Positions 33,800 to 42,087 of a stretch of 64,000 bases of DNA are shown one piece after another (the first letter of the stretch is position 1; the number at the start of each line of letters is the position of its first letter). The notes under the pieces were generated by a model. That model searched no databases. It was not told where the DNA came from and worked only from the letters and a program-made list of their open reading frames with translations. This stretch comes from Poriferisodalis sp965116715 (GTDB lineage Bacteria; Actinomycetota; Acidimicrobiia; Acidimicrobiales; Poriferisodalaceae). The stretch lies in NCBI GenBank assembly GCA_965116715.1, contig OZ220724.1, positions 3,472,001 to 3,536,000 on the forward strand, in the 5' to 3' direction. The position numbers were made by a program, and so were the translations under genes.

Positions 33800-34720
33800 A
33801 TGGCTGTGCGAGTCGGCGGCGTGGAGCTGCCCAACCCGGTGATGACGGCGTCCGGCACCGCCGGCTACGGCACGGAGGTCGGCGCCTACGTCGACCTTGC
33901 CTCGCTGGGTGCCGTGGTGACCAAATCGCTGTCCCCGTTCGATTGGGCAGGCAATCCGGCGCCGCGCGTGGTGGGCACTCCCGCCGGGATGCTCAACGCG
34001 GTGGGCCTGCAGAACCCCGGCGCCCAGGCGTGGCTCGACAGCGAGATGCCGCGCCTGCGTCGCACCGGCGCCCGCGTGGTGGCCAGCATCTGGGGCCGCA
34101 CCGTGGCCGACTACGCCGCCGCGGCGGCAACGCTCGCCGGTGCCGGTCTCACGGCGCTGGAGGTGAACGTGAGCTGCCCGAACCTCGAGGGCCGGGGCCA
34201 GATGTTCGCCTGCGATCGGTTGGCCACTGCCGAGGCCGTCAGTGCGTCGACCGCTGCGGGCGTGCCCGTGTGGGCCAAGCTGACGCCGAATGTGACCGAC
34301 CTCGTCGAGGTCGCCGAGGCAGCCCTGGGCGCGGGAGCCGACGCGCTCACGCTCATCAACACCATCTTCGGGATGTCCATAGACCCAGCCACGGCGCAGC
34401 CCACGCTCGGCAACGGCGGCGGCGGGCTGTCGGGTCCGGCCATCCGGCCCGTGGCGGTGAGGGCCATCTACGACGTCCGCGAGGCGCTCGGCGACGTGCC
34501 GATCGTGGGCGTCGGCGGGGTGGCGAAAGGGGAGCACGCCGTGGAGCTCATGGCTGCTGGCGCCTGTGCCGTTCAGGTGGGGACGGCGTCGTTCTGGGAC
34601 CCGCGAGCGCCCGCCAGCGTGCTCAACGAGCTGCGGCGTTGGTGCGAGAGGCACGGCATCCGTGCTGCTGCTGAGTTGACGGGGCGCGCCCACCGGTCGG
34701 CCGAGGACCGCACATCATGA
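33800..34720 (+). CDS. pyrD: Dihydroorotate dehydrogenase, class 1B-like (PyrD)
   Basis: The 306-residue flavoprotein oxidises dihydroorotate. Class 1 is indicated by the catalytic Cys in the segment EVNVSCPN, and class 1B by INTIFGMSID and the GGLSGPAIRPVAVR block. The FMN-phosphate segment VGVGGVAKGEHAVELMAAGA is present. Class 1B enzymes need the iron-sulfur flavoprotein PyrK to pass electrons to NAD, but no pyrK lies in this operon. ATG 33800 has a GGGGG upstream; GTG 33755 overlapping the carB stop would add 15 residues. It overlaps pyrF (ATGA). Confidence 0.93.
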   Translation: MAVRVGGVELPNPVMTASGTAGYGTEVGAYVDLASLGAVVTKSLSPFDWAGNPAPRVVGTPAGMLNAVGLQNPGAQAWLDSEMPRLRRTGARVVASIWGRTVADYAAAAATLAGAGLTALEVNVSCPNLEGRGQMFACDRLATAEAVSASTAAGVPVWAKLTPNVTDLVEVAEAALGAGADALTLINTIFGMSIDPATAQPTLGNGGGGLSGPAIRPVAVRAIYDVREALGDVPIVGVGGVAKGEHAVELMAAGACAVQVGTASFWDPRAPASVLNELRRWCERHGIRAAAELTGRAHRSAEDRTS

Positions 34721-35478
34721 CTGCGCGTGACCGGCTGGCCCTTGCGCTCGACGTGGGTGACCGGGCCTCTGCCATGGCGCTGGTGGAGCGCTTCGGCTCC
34801 GACTTCGGCGTCATGAAGATCGGTCTGGAGCTGTTCACCGCCGAAGGTCCCGCACTCGTGCGCGACATCGTGGCGACGGGCAGCCGGGTGTTCTTGGACA
34901 TCAAGCTGCACGACATACCCAACACCACCGAACGGGCGGCTCGGCGCGCAGGCGAGCTCGGTGTCTGGCTGCTCACCCTGCACACCCAGGGCGGGCCGGA
35001 CATGCTCGCCGCGGGCGTCCGGGGACTGCGAGACGGCGCGGCTGCGCGCGCAGCCGGTGCGCCGGGCGCTGCGGGCGGGGAGGCCGCTGCAGACGCCCGC
35101 TCGGCCGTCACCCCCGGCACCGATGCACCGGTAGCACTCGGCGTGACCGTGCTCACTTCCGACGCCGATGCTCCGCCCGCAGTGCTGGCCGAGCGCGCCA
35201 CGCTGGCCGAGCGGGCCGGCTGCGGTGGCGTCGTGTGCGCTGCGCCAGATCTTCCCCAGATCACGAACACTGTCCCCGGAATGCTGCGCGTCGTCCCGGG
35301 CATCCGTCCCGCCGGGGCGGTGCAGGCAGATCAGCGCCGCGTTGCCACGCCCGCTGCGGCCATCGCCGCCGGCGCCGATGTGCTCGTCATCGGTCGGGCC
35401 GTCACCGCTTCGCCCGATCCGGACGCTGCCGCAGCAGCCATCGTCGCCGAGGTGGCTGCCGAGCTGGATGCATCCTGA
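34717..35478 (+). CDS. pyrF: Orotidine 5'-phosphate decarboxylase (PyrF)
   Basis: The last step to UMP. The 253-residue TIM-barrel protein has the catalytic DxKxxD motif in FLDIKLHDIPNT at about residue 60, KIGLELF upstream and PGIRPAGAVQADQRRVATP plus VIGRAVTASPDP at the phosphate-binding end. It belongs to the shorter group I enzymes rather than the group II type of mycobacteria. An Ala/Gly-rich insert (about residues 105-135) is unusual for the family. It ends the pyr operon; mihF has its own promoter. Confidence 0.94.
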   Translation: MTARDRLALALDVGDRASAMALVERFGSDFGVMKIGLELFTAEGPALVRDIVATGSRVFLDIKLHDIPNTTERAARRAGELGVWLLTLHTQGGPDMLAAGVRGLRDGAAARAAGAPGAAGGEAAADARSAVTPGTDAPVALGVTVLTSDADAPPAVLAERATLAERAGCGGVVCAAPDLPQITNTVPGMLRVVPGIRPAGAVQADQRRVATPAAAIAAGADVLVIGRAVTASPDPDAAAAAIVAEVAAELDAS

Positions 35479-35528
35479 GCGTTGACGTTGTTGATCCCAG
35501 TGTCGCTAGGGCCTATCGGACGCATAGC

Positions 35529-35534
35529 TACACT
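35529..35534 (+). promoter_or_regulatory. Probable -10 element (TACACT) of mihF
   Basis: TACACT ends 8 nt before the mihF ATG, consistent with a leaderless transcript. The 64-bp gap after pyrF also contains TTGACG at 35482-35487 and TTGATC at 35491-35496, neither of which is ideally spaced for this -10. Confidence 0.4.
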
Positions 35535-35542
35535 GCACCACA

Positions 35543-35878
35543 ATGAGTCCGCTGCCTGAACTGAGTGACGAGCAGCGTGCCGAGGCGCTGGCCAAGGCCA
35601 AGGAGGCCCGCGAGGTCCGCGCAAACGTCAAGCATCGATTGAAGATGGGCTTGCTCACCTTCGATGAGTTGCTGGCCGAAGCTGACCGTGTCGAGAACGT
35701 CGGCAAGCTCAAGGCACTGGCTGCCTTGGAGTCGATGCCCGGTCTCGGCAAAGTCAAGGCTCGCCGCCTGATGGCTGAGATTGGCATCGCCGACAACCGG
35801 CGGCTGCGAGGTCTCGGCGAGACACAGCGGCGCCGTTTGAGCGAGCACTTCGCACAGGATTCCGCCCCGGACGCGTGA
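35543..35878 (+). CDS. mihF: Integration host factor, actinobacterial type (mIHF)
   Basis: The 111-residue nucleoid protein is specific to actinobacteria and binds DNA through a helix-two-turn-helix. It has an N-terminal long helix (LSDEQRAEALAKAKEAREVR) and the DNA-binding part around MPGLGKVKARRLMAEIGI. It lies directly upstream of gmk and rpoZ, its conserved position in mycobacteria and streptomycetes. This gene is one of the best lineage markers in the window. Confidence 0.94.
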   Translation: MSPLPELSDEQRAEALAKAKEAREVRANVKHRLKMGLLTFDELLAEADRVENVGKLKALAALESMPGLGKVKARRLMAEIGIADNRRLRGLGETQRRRLSEHFAQDSAPDA

Positions 35879-35888
35879 ATACCGTCGC

Positions 35889-36509
35889 ATGACCGACCCG
35901 GCGCCCACCGGCGCTGCGAGTCTTGGCGCGCCAGGGCGCGCATCGGGCGACAGTGCGTCTTGGGACGTCACCCTGTACGTGGTGTGCGGACCGGGCGGCG
36001 CAGGCAAGGGCACGATTGTGGCGGAGCTGGTGGCGCAGGACCCATCGCTGCTGCTGAGCCGGTCCTGGACGACGCGCCCCCGCCGGGTCGGCGAGCCGGC
36101 TGAGGCCTACACGTTCGTGACGGCCGAAGCATTCGACGACCGCATCTCCGCAGGCGGGTTCCTGGAGTGGGCCGACTTCTTCGAGTACCGCTACGGCACC
36201 CCCATGCCGCCTCCCGATCTCGACCGGGATCTGGTGCTCGAGATCGACGTGCAAGGCGCAGTGTCGGTGCGCAACCGCGACCCGTCGGCCCTCGTCATCA
36301 TGGTGTTGCCGCCCAGCCGCGCCGAGCAGGAGAGACGCATGCGCCGCCGGGGCGACCCCGATGCAGAGGTAGCACGCCGGCTCGCCAAAGCCGACGAAGA
36401 ACTGCCGGTCGGCTACCGGATGGCCGACCTGATCGTGGTGAACCGGGACATTTCCAGCACGGTGGGCGAGATCGCCGCATTCGTGGCCCGCACCCGGTCC
36501 CGCCGGTAG
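35889..36509 (+). CDS. gmk: Guanylate kinase
   Basis: The enzyme phosphorylates GMP to GDP. The 206-residue protein has the P-loop GPGGAGKGT (about residue 37), the GMP-binding SRSWTTRPRRVGE, EWADFFEYRYGTP, and the lid and Walker B-type LVLEIDVQGA. The usual GPSGVGK form is here GPGGAGK, and the N-terminus is about 25 residues longer than in E. coli. It sits in the conserved mihF-gmk-rpoZ-coaBC-metK order. Confidence 0.95.
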   Translation: MTDPAPTGAASLGAPGRASGDSASWDVTLYVVCGPGGAGKGTIVAELVAQDPSLLLSRSWTTRPRRVGEPAEAYTFVTAEAFDDRISAGGFLEWADFFEYRYGTPMPPPDLDRDLVLEIDVQGAVSVRNRDPSALVIMVLPPSRAEQERRMRRRGDPDAEVARRLAKADEELPVGYRMADLIVVNRDISSTVGEIAAFVARTRSRR

Positions 36510-36512
36510 CCT
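36507..36512 (+). promoter_or_regulatory. Probable -10 element (TAGCCT) of rpoZ
   Basis: TAGCCT overlaps the gmk stop codon and ends 10 nt before the rpoZ ATG. It matches the hexamer used at hisS and def and suggests a second, nearly leaderless transcript. Confidence 0.4.
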
Positions 36513-36522
36513 TCACGCTGCG

Positions 36523-36861
36523 ATGACTGAGTCAACCGACACCATGATCACCCCCGGGCTCGAGGACCTGCTCGCCAAGGTCGACTCCAAGTTCACCTTG
36601 GTGAGCTTGGCAGCCATGCGTTCGCGGCAGATCAACTCCTACTACAACCAACTCGACGGTGGCATCGGCTCCGTCGTGCCGCCGCAGGTGGCGTCGGTCG
36701 CTCGCAAGCCGCTGTCGATCGCCTTCGAGGAGATCGACGCCGACAAGATCACGTTCGAGCGGTTCGACCCTGAGGAGCGGGCACGGCTCGAGGCCGAAGC
36801 GCTCGCGGCCGCGGAGGCCGAAGCGGCGATGCTCGAGGTCGTTCCCGACATCGAGGACTAG
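36523..36861 (+). CDS. rpoZ: RNA polymerase omega subunit
   Basis: Omega chaperones the beta' subunit. The 112-residue protein has the conserved core KFTLVSLAAMRSRQINSYYN (about residues 23-42), KPLSIAFEEI and an acidic, Ala/Glu-rich C-terminal helix. Its position between gmk and coaBC is conserved in actinobacteria. The stop is followed 1 bp later by the likely TTG start of coaBC. Confidence 0.95.
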   Translation: MTESTDTMITPGLEDLLAKVDSKFTLVSLAAMRSRQINSYYNQLDGGIGSVVPPQVASVARKPLSIAFEEIDADKITFERFDPEERARLEAEALAAAEAEAAMLEVVPDIED

Positions 36862-36862
36862 C

Positions 36863-38122
36863 TTGCCTGCCCCTGCGCCGTCGCCCTTTGCCGGGCGCCG
36901 CGCGGTACTCGGCGTCAGCGGCGGCATCGCCGCGTACAAGGCCGTCATCCTCTGCAGGCTGATGATGGACGCTGGTGCCCATGTCGTCCCGGTGATGACC
37001 GCCGCGGCGCAGCGCTTTGTCGGCAGAGCCACGTTCGATGCCCTGGCCAGCGAGCGAGTGCAGACGTCAATCTTCGACGAAGACGATCCCATCCCGCACA
37101 CGACATTGGGCCAGACGGCCGATGTGATCGTCGTGGCGCCGGCGACGGCGCGGGTCATCGGGAGCTACGCAGCAGGCATATCCGACGGATTGCTCACTGC
37201 CACGCTGCTCGCCACGCGGGCGCCGGTGGTGGTCTGCCCGGCCATGCACACGGAGATGTGGGAGCACGAGGCCGTGCAGCACAACATCGAGGTGCTCACG
37301 AAGCGGGGCACCCACATCGTTGTGCCCGAAGCGGGGCGGCTCGCCGGCGGCGATCTCGGCACCGGCCGGCTCGCCGAGCCGGCCACGATCTTCACCGCCG
37401 TAGAGACGGTGCTCGCTCAACTGCCAGACCCCGATCCCGCTCGCCAGCCGCCGTCGCCACGCCGCGACTTCGCCGGCGTCAGCGTGACCGTCACCGCCGG
37501 CGGCACCCGCGAGGCCATCGACCCGGTTCGCTTCATCGGCAACAGGTCATCAGGCAAGCAGGGCTACGCCATTGCCACCGCCGCCCGCGATCGCGGGGCA
37601 GAGGTCACGTTGGTGACCAGCGCCCCGCTGCCGCCGCCCGAGGGCATACGAGAGGTGCGCGTGACCTCCGCCGCCGAGATGGACGCTGCAGTGGCGGCGC
37701 ACGCTGATGCCGACGTGATCATCATGGCAGCGGCAGTGGCCGACTTCCGGCCTGCAGAGGCGGCCCCGCAGAAGATCAAGAAGGGCAGCCCGGACGAGGG
37801 CGCGCAAGCCCCGGTCATCGTGCTCGAGCACACCAAGGACATCCTCGCCGGTCTGGGGGCGAGCAAGCCGCAGGGACAGATTCTGGTCGGCTTCGCGGCC
37901 GAGACCGCAGATGTGCTGGAGAACGCAGCGCAGAAGCTGTCTCGCAAGAACCTGGACGTGATGGTGGCGAATGACGTCTCGGCGGCGGGTGCAGGATTCG
38001 CCCACGACACCAACATCGTGACCATCCTGCAGGCCGATGGCACCGTGCGACCGCTGCCGATCTGCTCCAAGCGTGAGGTCGCCGACGCCGTGCTCGACAC
38101 GGTGACCGAGCTCCGCCGCTAG
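36863..38122 (+). CDS. coaBC: Bifunctional phosphopantothenoylcysteine decarboxylase / ligase (CoaBC)
   Basis: This enzyme carries out two steps of coenzyme A synthesis. The 419-residue protein has the flavin-dependent CoaC domain at the N-terminus (VLGVSGGIAAYKAV, then the active Cys in VVCPAMHTEMW) and the CoaB ligase domain (TAGGTREAIDPVRFIGNRSS, KIKKG and the VNDVS-like VANDVSAAG). No ATG or GTG precedes the conserved GVSGGIAAYK closely, so TTG 36863, 1 bp after rpoZ, is the likely start and implies coupling to rpoZ. Confidence 0.94.
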   Translation: MPAPAPSPFAGRRAVLGVSGGIAAYKAVILCRLMMDAGAHVVPVMTAAAQRFVGRATFDALASERVQTSIFDEDDPIPHTTLGQTADVIVVAPATARVIGSYAAGISDGLLTATLLATRAPVVVCPAMHTEMWEHEAVQHNIEVLTKRGTHIVVPEAGRLAGGDLGTGRLAEPATIFTAVETVLAQLPDPDPARQPPSPRRDFAGVSVTVTAGGTREAIDPVRFIGNRSSGKQGYAIATAARDRGAEVTLVTSAPLPPPEGIREVRVTSAAEMDAAVAAHADADVIIMAAAVADFRPAEAAPQKIKKGSPDEGAQAPVIVLEHTKDILAGLGASKPQGQILVGFAAETADVLENAAQKLSRKNLDVMVANDVSAAGAGFAHDTNIVTILQADGTVRPLPICSKREVADAVLDTVTELRR

Positions 38123-38229
38123 CAATCTGCTGGGTTGTGGCTCCGTCCGTCTAGCCTTGCCGCGCCGCTGCATGCAGCAGTACGGCAGGCCTGCGCGACT
38201 GGCCGATGACGATCGAATCTGGAGCCTCG

Positions 38230-39420
38230 GTGAGCCAGTGGACCTTCACCTCAGAATCGGTGACGGAAGGCCATCCCGACAAGATGGCCGACCAGATCTC
38301 CGACGCCATCCTCGACTCGCTGATCGCCGAGGACCGGCACGCCCGCGTCGCCGTGGAGACGCTGGTCACCACCGGCCTTGTCGTGGTGGCCGGCGAGGTG
38401 TCCACCGAGGCCTACGTCGACATCCCGAAGGTGGTGCGGTCGACCATCACGGGCATCGGCTATGACCACGGGGAACTCGGGTTCGACGGCAACACATGCG
38501 GCGTGATGATCGCCCTGGACGAGCAGTCGCCCGAGATCACCACGGGAGTCTTCGGCAGTTCCGAAGCAGCGGCGACCGAAGATGTCATTCCCGAACAGGG
38601 CGCGGGCGATCAGGGAATGATGTTCGGTTACGCCTGCCGCGAAACCGAGGCGTTCATGCCGTTGCCGATTCACATCGCGCACCGCATGGCCGAGCAGCTC
38701 ACCGAGGCGCGCCGATCGGGCCGCATCCCGTACCTGCGCCCGGACGGCAAGACGCAGGTGAGCTTCGAATACCGCGACGGCGAGCCGATCGGGCTGCGCA
38801 CCGTCGTCGTCTCCGCCCAGCACCGCGATGGCATCGAGATCGACGGCATGATGCGCCCCGACCTGCTCGAGCACGTCATCCGCCCTACACTGCCCGCCCA
38901 GTTCGCGGACGACGACTTCGAGCTGCTGGTGAATCCTTCCGGCAGTTTCGTCACCGGCGGACCGGTCGCCGACGCAGGGCTCACCGGGCGCAAGATCATC
39001 GTGGACACCTACGGCGGTTACGCCCGTCACGGCGGGGGAGCGTTCAGCGGCAAGGACCCCTCCAAGGTCGACCGGTCGGCTGCGTACGGCGCCCGCTGGG
39101 TTGCCAAGAACATCGTGGCCGCCGGCGCCGCAGATCGCTGCGAGATCCAGGTGGCCTATGCCATCGGGCGCGCGGAGCCGGTCTCGCTGCTCACCGAGAC
39201 GTTCGGCACTTCGCATGTCGACCCCGAAGCCATTGCCTCGGCGGTGACCGAGGTGTTCGATCTGAGGCCGTCAGCGCTGCTGGCCGACTTGGATCTGCGG
39301 CAGCCCATCTACCAGACCACGGCCGCCTACGGCCACTTCGGGCGGTCGTCTGATGGCGCGACGTTCCCTTGGGAGCGCCTCGACCGGGTCGACGACCTCA
39401 AGTCTGCGCTGAACCTGTAG
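38230..39420 (+). CDS. metK: S-adenosylmethionine synthase (MetK)
   Basis: The enzyme makes SAM from methionine and ATP. It has 396 residues from GTG 38230, chosen because a GGAG Shine-Dalgarno sequence lies 5 nt upstream and because the protein then begins just before the conserved FTSESVTEGHPDK; ATG 38206 would add eight residues. The signatures GAGDQGMMFGYA and GGGAFSGKDPSKVDRSAAY are intact. The region upstream was inspected for a SAM riboswitch and none was seen. A TAGCCT hexamer at 38152-38157 may be its -10 box. Confidence 0.96.
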   Translation: MSQWTFTSESVTEGHPDKMADQISDAILDSLIAEDRHARVAVETLVTTGLVVVAGEVSTEAYVDIPKVVRSTITGIGYDHGELGFDGNTCGVMIALDEQSPEITTGVFGSSEAAATEDVIPEQGAGDQGMMFGYACRETEAFMPLPIHIAHRMAEQLTEARRSGRIPYLRPDGKTQVSFEYRDGEPIGLRTVVVSAQHRDGIEIDGMMRPDLLEHVIRPTLPAQFADDDFELLVNPSGSFVTGGPVADAGLTGRKIIVDTYGGYARHGGGAFSGKDPSKVDRSAAYGARWVAKNIVAAGAADRCEIQVAYAIGRAEPVSLLTETFGTSHVDPEAIASAVTEVFDLRPSALLADLDLRQPIYQTTAAYGHFGRSSDGATFPWERLDRVDDLKSALNL

Positions 39421-39458
39421 AGGCCGAGCCCCGGGCTCGGGCGGGGCAGACTGCGGCG

Positions 39459-41396
39459 ATGCAGCAGGCAGAGCAGCGGGCGATCCAGGTGCTGGTCGAC
39501 GAGCCGGCTATCGACCGCGAATTCACCTACCTGCTGCCGCCGGAGCTGGCCTCCGGGCGTGTCCCGGTCGGCGTCGGCACGATCGTGCGAGTGGTGCTCA
39601 ACCGCCGACGCTTGCGCGGCTGGGTGACCGGGTTGGACGCACCGGTGCCCCGCGGCGTGGGGTTGGCGCTGATCAGCAGCGTCGTCGGTGTGGGGCCGCC
39701 GCCGCATGTGGTGGAGCTGGCGGGGTGGGCCGCATGGCGCTGGGCCGGCACACGGGTTCATTTCCTGCGAATCGCCAGCCCCGACCGGGTCGTCGCTGGC
39801 GTGCCGAGCGAGCCTTCACGGTGGCCGGACGTCGCGCGGGCAGGCGACCCGCGGCCGACGTCGTCTGGCCCGCCTGGCGACAGCGATGCTGCGCCCGCCG
39901 CGGGTGCGTCTGGTCTGTCGAGTCTGTCCGGCGACAGCGGTGCTTCAGCTCCGCCGGGCTGGGAACGGGCGGCATGGGCGACCGATCGGCAGTTCCCTCG
40001 GGCGGTCCGGCTGAGTCCGTGCGCCGACAAGTGGCCGCTGGTCGTCGAGGCACTACGACATGGCCGCACACTCGTGCTGGTTCCCACCGTGGCGTGGGCG
40101 GCCGAGCTTGCAGGCCGTCTGCGCCGGGCCGGCGTGTCGACCGCGCTCGCGCCGCGTGACTGGGCGGGGGCCGCTGCGGCGCATGCTGTCGTCGGCGCCC
40201 GATCTGCGGCTTGGGCGCCGTGCGGCCGACTCGACGCAGTGCTGGTGCTCGACGAGCACGACGAGGCGTACCAGTCCGAGGCAGCGCCCACCTGGAATGC
40301 CCGTGACGTGGCAGTCGAGCGGGCACGTCGTGACGGAGCCCATTGCCTGCTCGTCGGGCCGATGCCCTCGCCCGATGCGCTGGCGCTGTGCGAACGGCGC
40401 ATCGAGGACCCGGCTGCAGCACGGGCGACGGCCGGCGCCGCAGCGGTGACTGTCATCGCCTCGCCGAGGCGCGTCGAGCGCGACGGATGGCCGCAGCTGC
40501 AGGTGGCCGACCGCCGCCAGGACGACCCGGCGACGGGGGAGTGGTGCGGCGAGACGCTCGCCGAGCTGTTGCGAAGCGACGACACCGTGGTGTGCGTGCT
40601 GAACCGCACCGGACGGGCCCGCCTCGCCTACTGCAACTCGTGCGGCGAGCTGGCGTGTTCCGCCCAGACGGGCCGCCCCCTGCGGCTGGACAAGCAGCTA
40701 CTCACCGACCTCGACACGGGCGAAGTCCGGCCGGCGGTCTGCGAATCGTGCGGTGCGATGAAGTTTCGTCGTGCCCGCGTGGGGGTCAAGGGCGTCGCCG
40801 AGGAGATGGAGCGACTGGCCCTGCGTCCGGTCATCCAGGTGGTGGGCGATGCAGTTGCCGACGCCCCGGGCGTCCACGGGAGGAAGCCGCCGCTCTACAT
40901 CGGCACCGAAGCAGTGCTGCACCGGGTGCGGGCTGCCGATGCAGTGGCTTTCCTGGACTTCGACCAGGAGCTCATGGCACCTCGCTATCGCGCTGCGGAG
41001 GAGGCGTTCGCGTTGCTGGTGCGCGCAGCGCGGCTCGTCGGACCGCGATCGGGCCACGGCCGGATCCTCGTGCAGACCCGCCTTCCCGCCCACCCGGTGC
41101 TCGGCGCTGCAGTCGAGGCCGACCCGGACAAGTGGCTCCGAGACGAGCGAGACCGTCGAGCACAGATGCGACAGCCGCCTGCTTCGACGTGGGCGCTCGT
41201 GTCTGGTGCCGCAGCGCCTGCCTTCATCGAGCGGCTATCGGTCGGCCCGCATGCGCACGCGCTCGACATCGACGGTCCGGCCGATGGGACGTGGCGCATA
41301 CGCAGCGACGAGCACGCCTCGCTGCTCGACGCTTTGGCCGGCACCGAGCGCCCCAGCGGGCGGCTGCGGGTAGCCGTCGACCCGATGCGGGCCTGA
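39459..41396 (+). CDS. priA: PriA-like primosomal protein without helicase P-loop
   Basis: The 645-residue protein has the PriA 3'-DNA-binding domain at the N-terminus (FTYLLPPELASGRVPVGVGT) and the helicase-like core. Where motif I (GxTGSGKT) should be, it reads EALRHGRTLVLVPTVAWAA, so the nucleotide-binding loop is missing. The DEAH-like box is LDEHDEAYQ at about residue 264. The zinc-binding region keeps several Cys (CNSCGELACS and CESCG). Actinobacterial PriA proteins commonly lack the P-loop, so this one is probably a structural restart factor. ATG 39459 is chosen for the conserved N-terminus. Confidence 0.88.
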   Translation: MQQAEQRAIQVLVDEPAIDREFTYLLPPELASGRVPVGVGTIVRVVLNRRRLRGWVTGLDAPVPRGVGLALISSVVGVGPPPHVVELAGWAAWRWAGTRVHFLRIASPDRVVAGVPSEPSRWPDVARAGDPRPTSSGPPGDSDAAPAAGASGLSSLSGDSGASAPPGWERAAWATDRQFPRAVRLSPCADKWPLVVEALRHGRTLVLVPTVAWAAELAGRLRRAGVSTALAPRDWAGAAAAHAVVGARSAAWAPCGRLDAVLVLDEHDEAYQSEAAPTWNARDVAVERARRDGAHCLLVGPMPSPDALALCERRIEDPAAARATAGAAAVTVIASPRRVERDGWPQLQVADRRQDDPATGEWCGETLAELLRSDDTVVCVLNRTGRARLAYCNSCGELACSAQTGRPLRLDKQLLTDLDTGEVRPAVCESCGAMKFRRARVGVKGVAEEMERLALRPVIQVVGDAVADAPGVHGRKPPLYIGTEAVLHRVRAADAVAFLDFDQELMAPRYRAAEEAFALLVRAARLVGPRSGHGRILVQTRLPAHPVLGAAVEADPDKWLRDERDRRAQMRQPPASTWALVSGAAAPAFIERLSVGPHAHALDIDGPADGTWRIRSDEHASLLDALAGTERPSGRLRVAVDPMRA

Positions 41397-41405
41397 CGGC
41401 GTCGG

Positions 41406-41411
41406 TAGCCT
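41406..41411 (+). promoter_or_regulatory. Probable -10 element (TAGCCT) of def
   Basis: TAGCCT ends 9 nt before the def ATG with no Shine-Dalgarno sequence, consistent with a leaderless transcript. Confidence 0.4.
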
Positions 41412-41420
41412 GCGAAATCC

Positions 41421-41990
41421 ATGGGAGGCGCCTTCGAGATCCGGCTGATGGGCGATCCGGTGCTGCGCCAGCGCGCCGCCGAGATCACCGACATCGACGG
41501 CCGGGTGGCGCGCATGGTCGACGACATGCTGCCTGCCATGTACGACGCCGAGGGGATCGGCCTCGCCGCCCCGCAAGTGGGCATCCAGCGCCGGCTGTTC
41601 GTGTTCGACCTCTACGAGGGCGACGGCCCCCAGACGCTCATCAATCCCGAGATCGTCGAGAGCGACGGCGAGTGGTCCTACACCGAAGGTTGCCTGTCGG
41701 TGCCCGGGATGACCTTCGAGATCGTCCGCCCGAAAGAGGTCCACATCGTCGGGCGCGACCTCGACGGCGACGAGGTGAGCATCGAAGCCGACGAGCTGCT
41801 CGCACGGCTGTTCCAGCATGAGCTCGACCACCTCGACGGCGTGCTGCTCGTTGACCATCTCGAAAAAGCCGAGCGCAAGGAAGCCCTGCGGGACTGGCGA
41901 GTGCAGCTCGCGCAGCTCCAGTCCGGCACCAACGGGCCGGCTACGAGCGGTCCGGTCCCGCTGGTGGGCCGCAATACAGCGGACGGCTGA
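41421..41990 (+). CDS. def: Peptide deformylase
   Basis: The metalloprotease removes the N-formyl group from new proteins. The 189-residue protein carries all three motifs: GIGLAAPQ at about residue 46, EGCLSVPG at about 89 and QHELDH at about 132. A C-terminal helical extension is charged. It lies upstream of fmt, the reverse-acting formyltransferase gene, as in most bacteria. Confidence 0.96.
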   Translation: MGGAFEIRLMGDPVLRQRAAEITDIDGRVARMVDDMLPAMYDAEGIGLAAPQVGIQRRLFVFDLYEGDGPQTLINPEIVESDGEWSYTEGCLSVPGMTFEIVRPKEVHIVGRDLDGDEVSIEADELLARLFQHELDHLDGVLLVDHLEKAERKEALRDWRVQLAQLQSGTNGPATSGPVPLVGRNTADG

Positions 41991-42087
41991 CGCACTTCGC
42001 CGTCTCGCGCCACGCCCGTCTGGTGACCGGATGCATCTCTCCACAGATGTCAGTTGAGCCGGCGATGACCGCATTCGAGCCGGGCCC

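Noticed and set aside
35880..35885. TACCGT as a -10 element for gmk
   Set aside because: It ends only 3 nt before the gmk ATG, too close for a leaderless start, and no alternative in-frame start is near.
38123..38229. Possible SAM riboswitch upstream of metK
   Set aside because: The sequence has no recognisable SAM-I, SAM-II or SAM-IV core and the leader is too short; only a -10-like hexamer was found.
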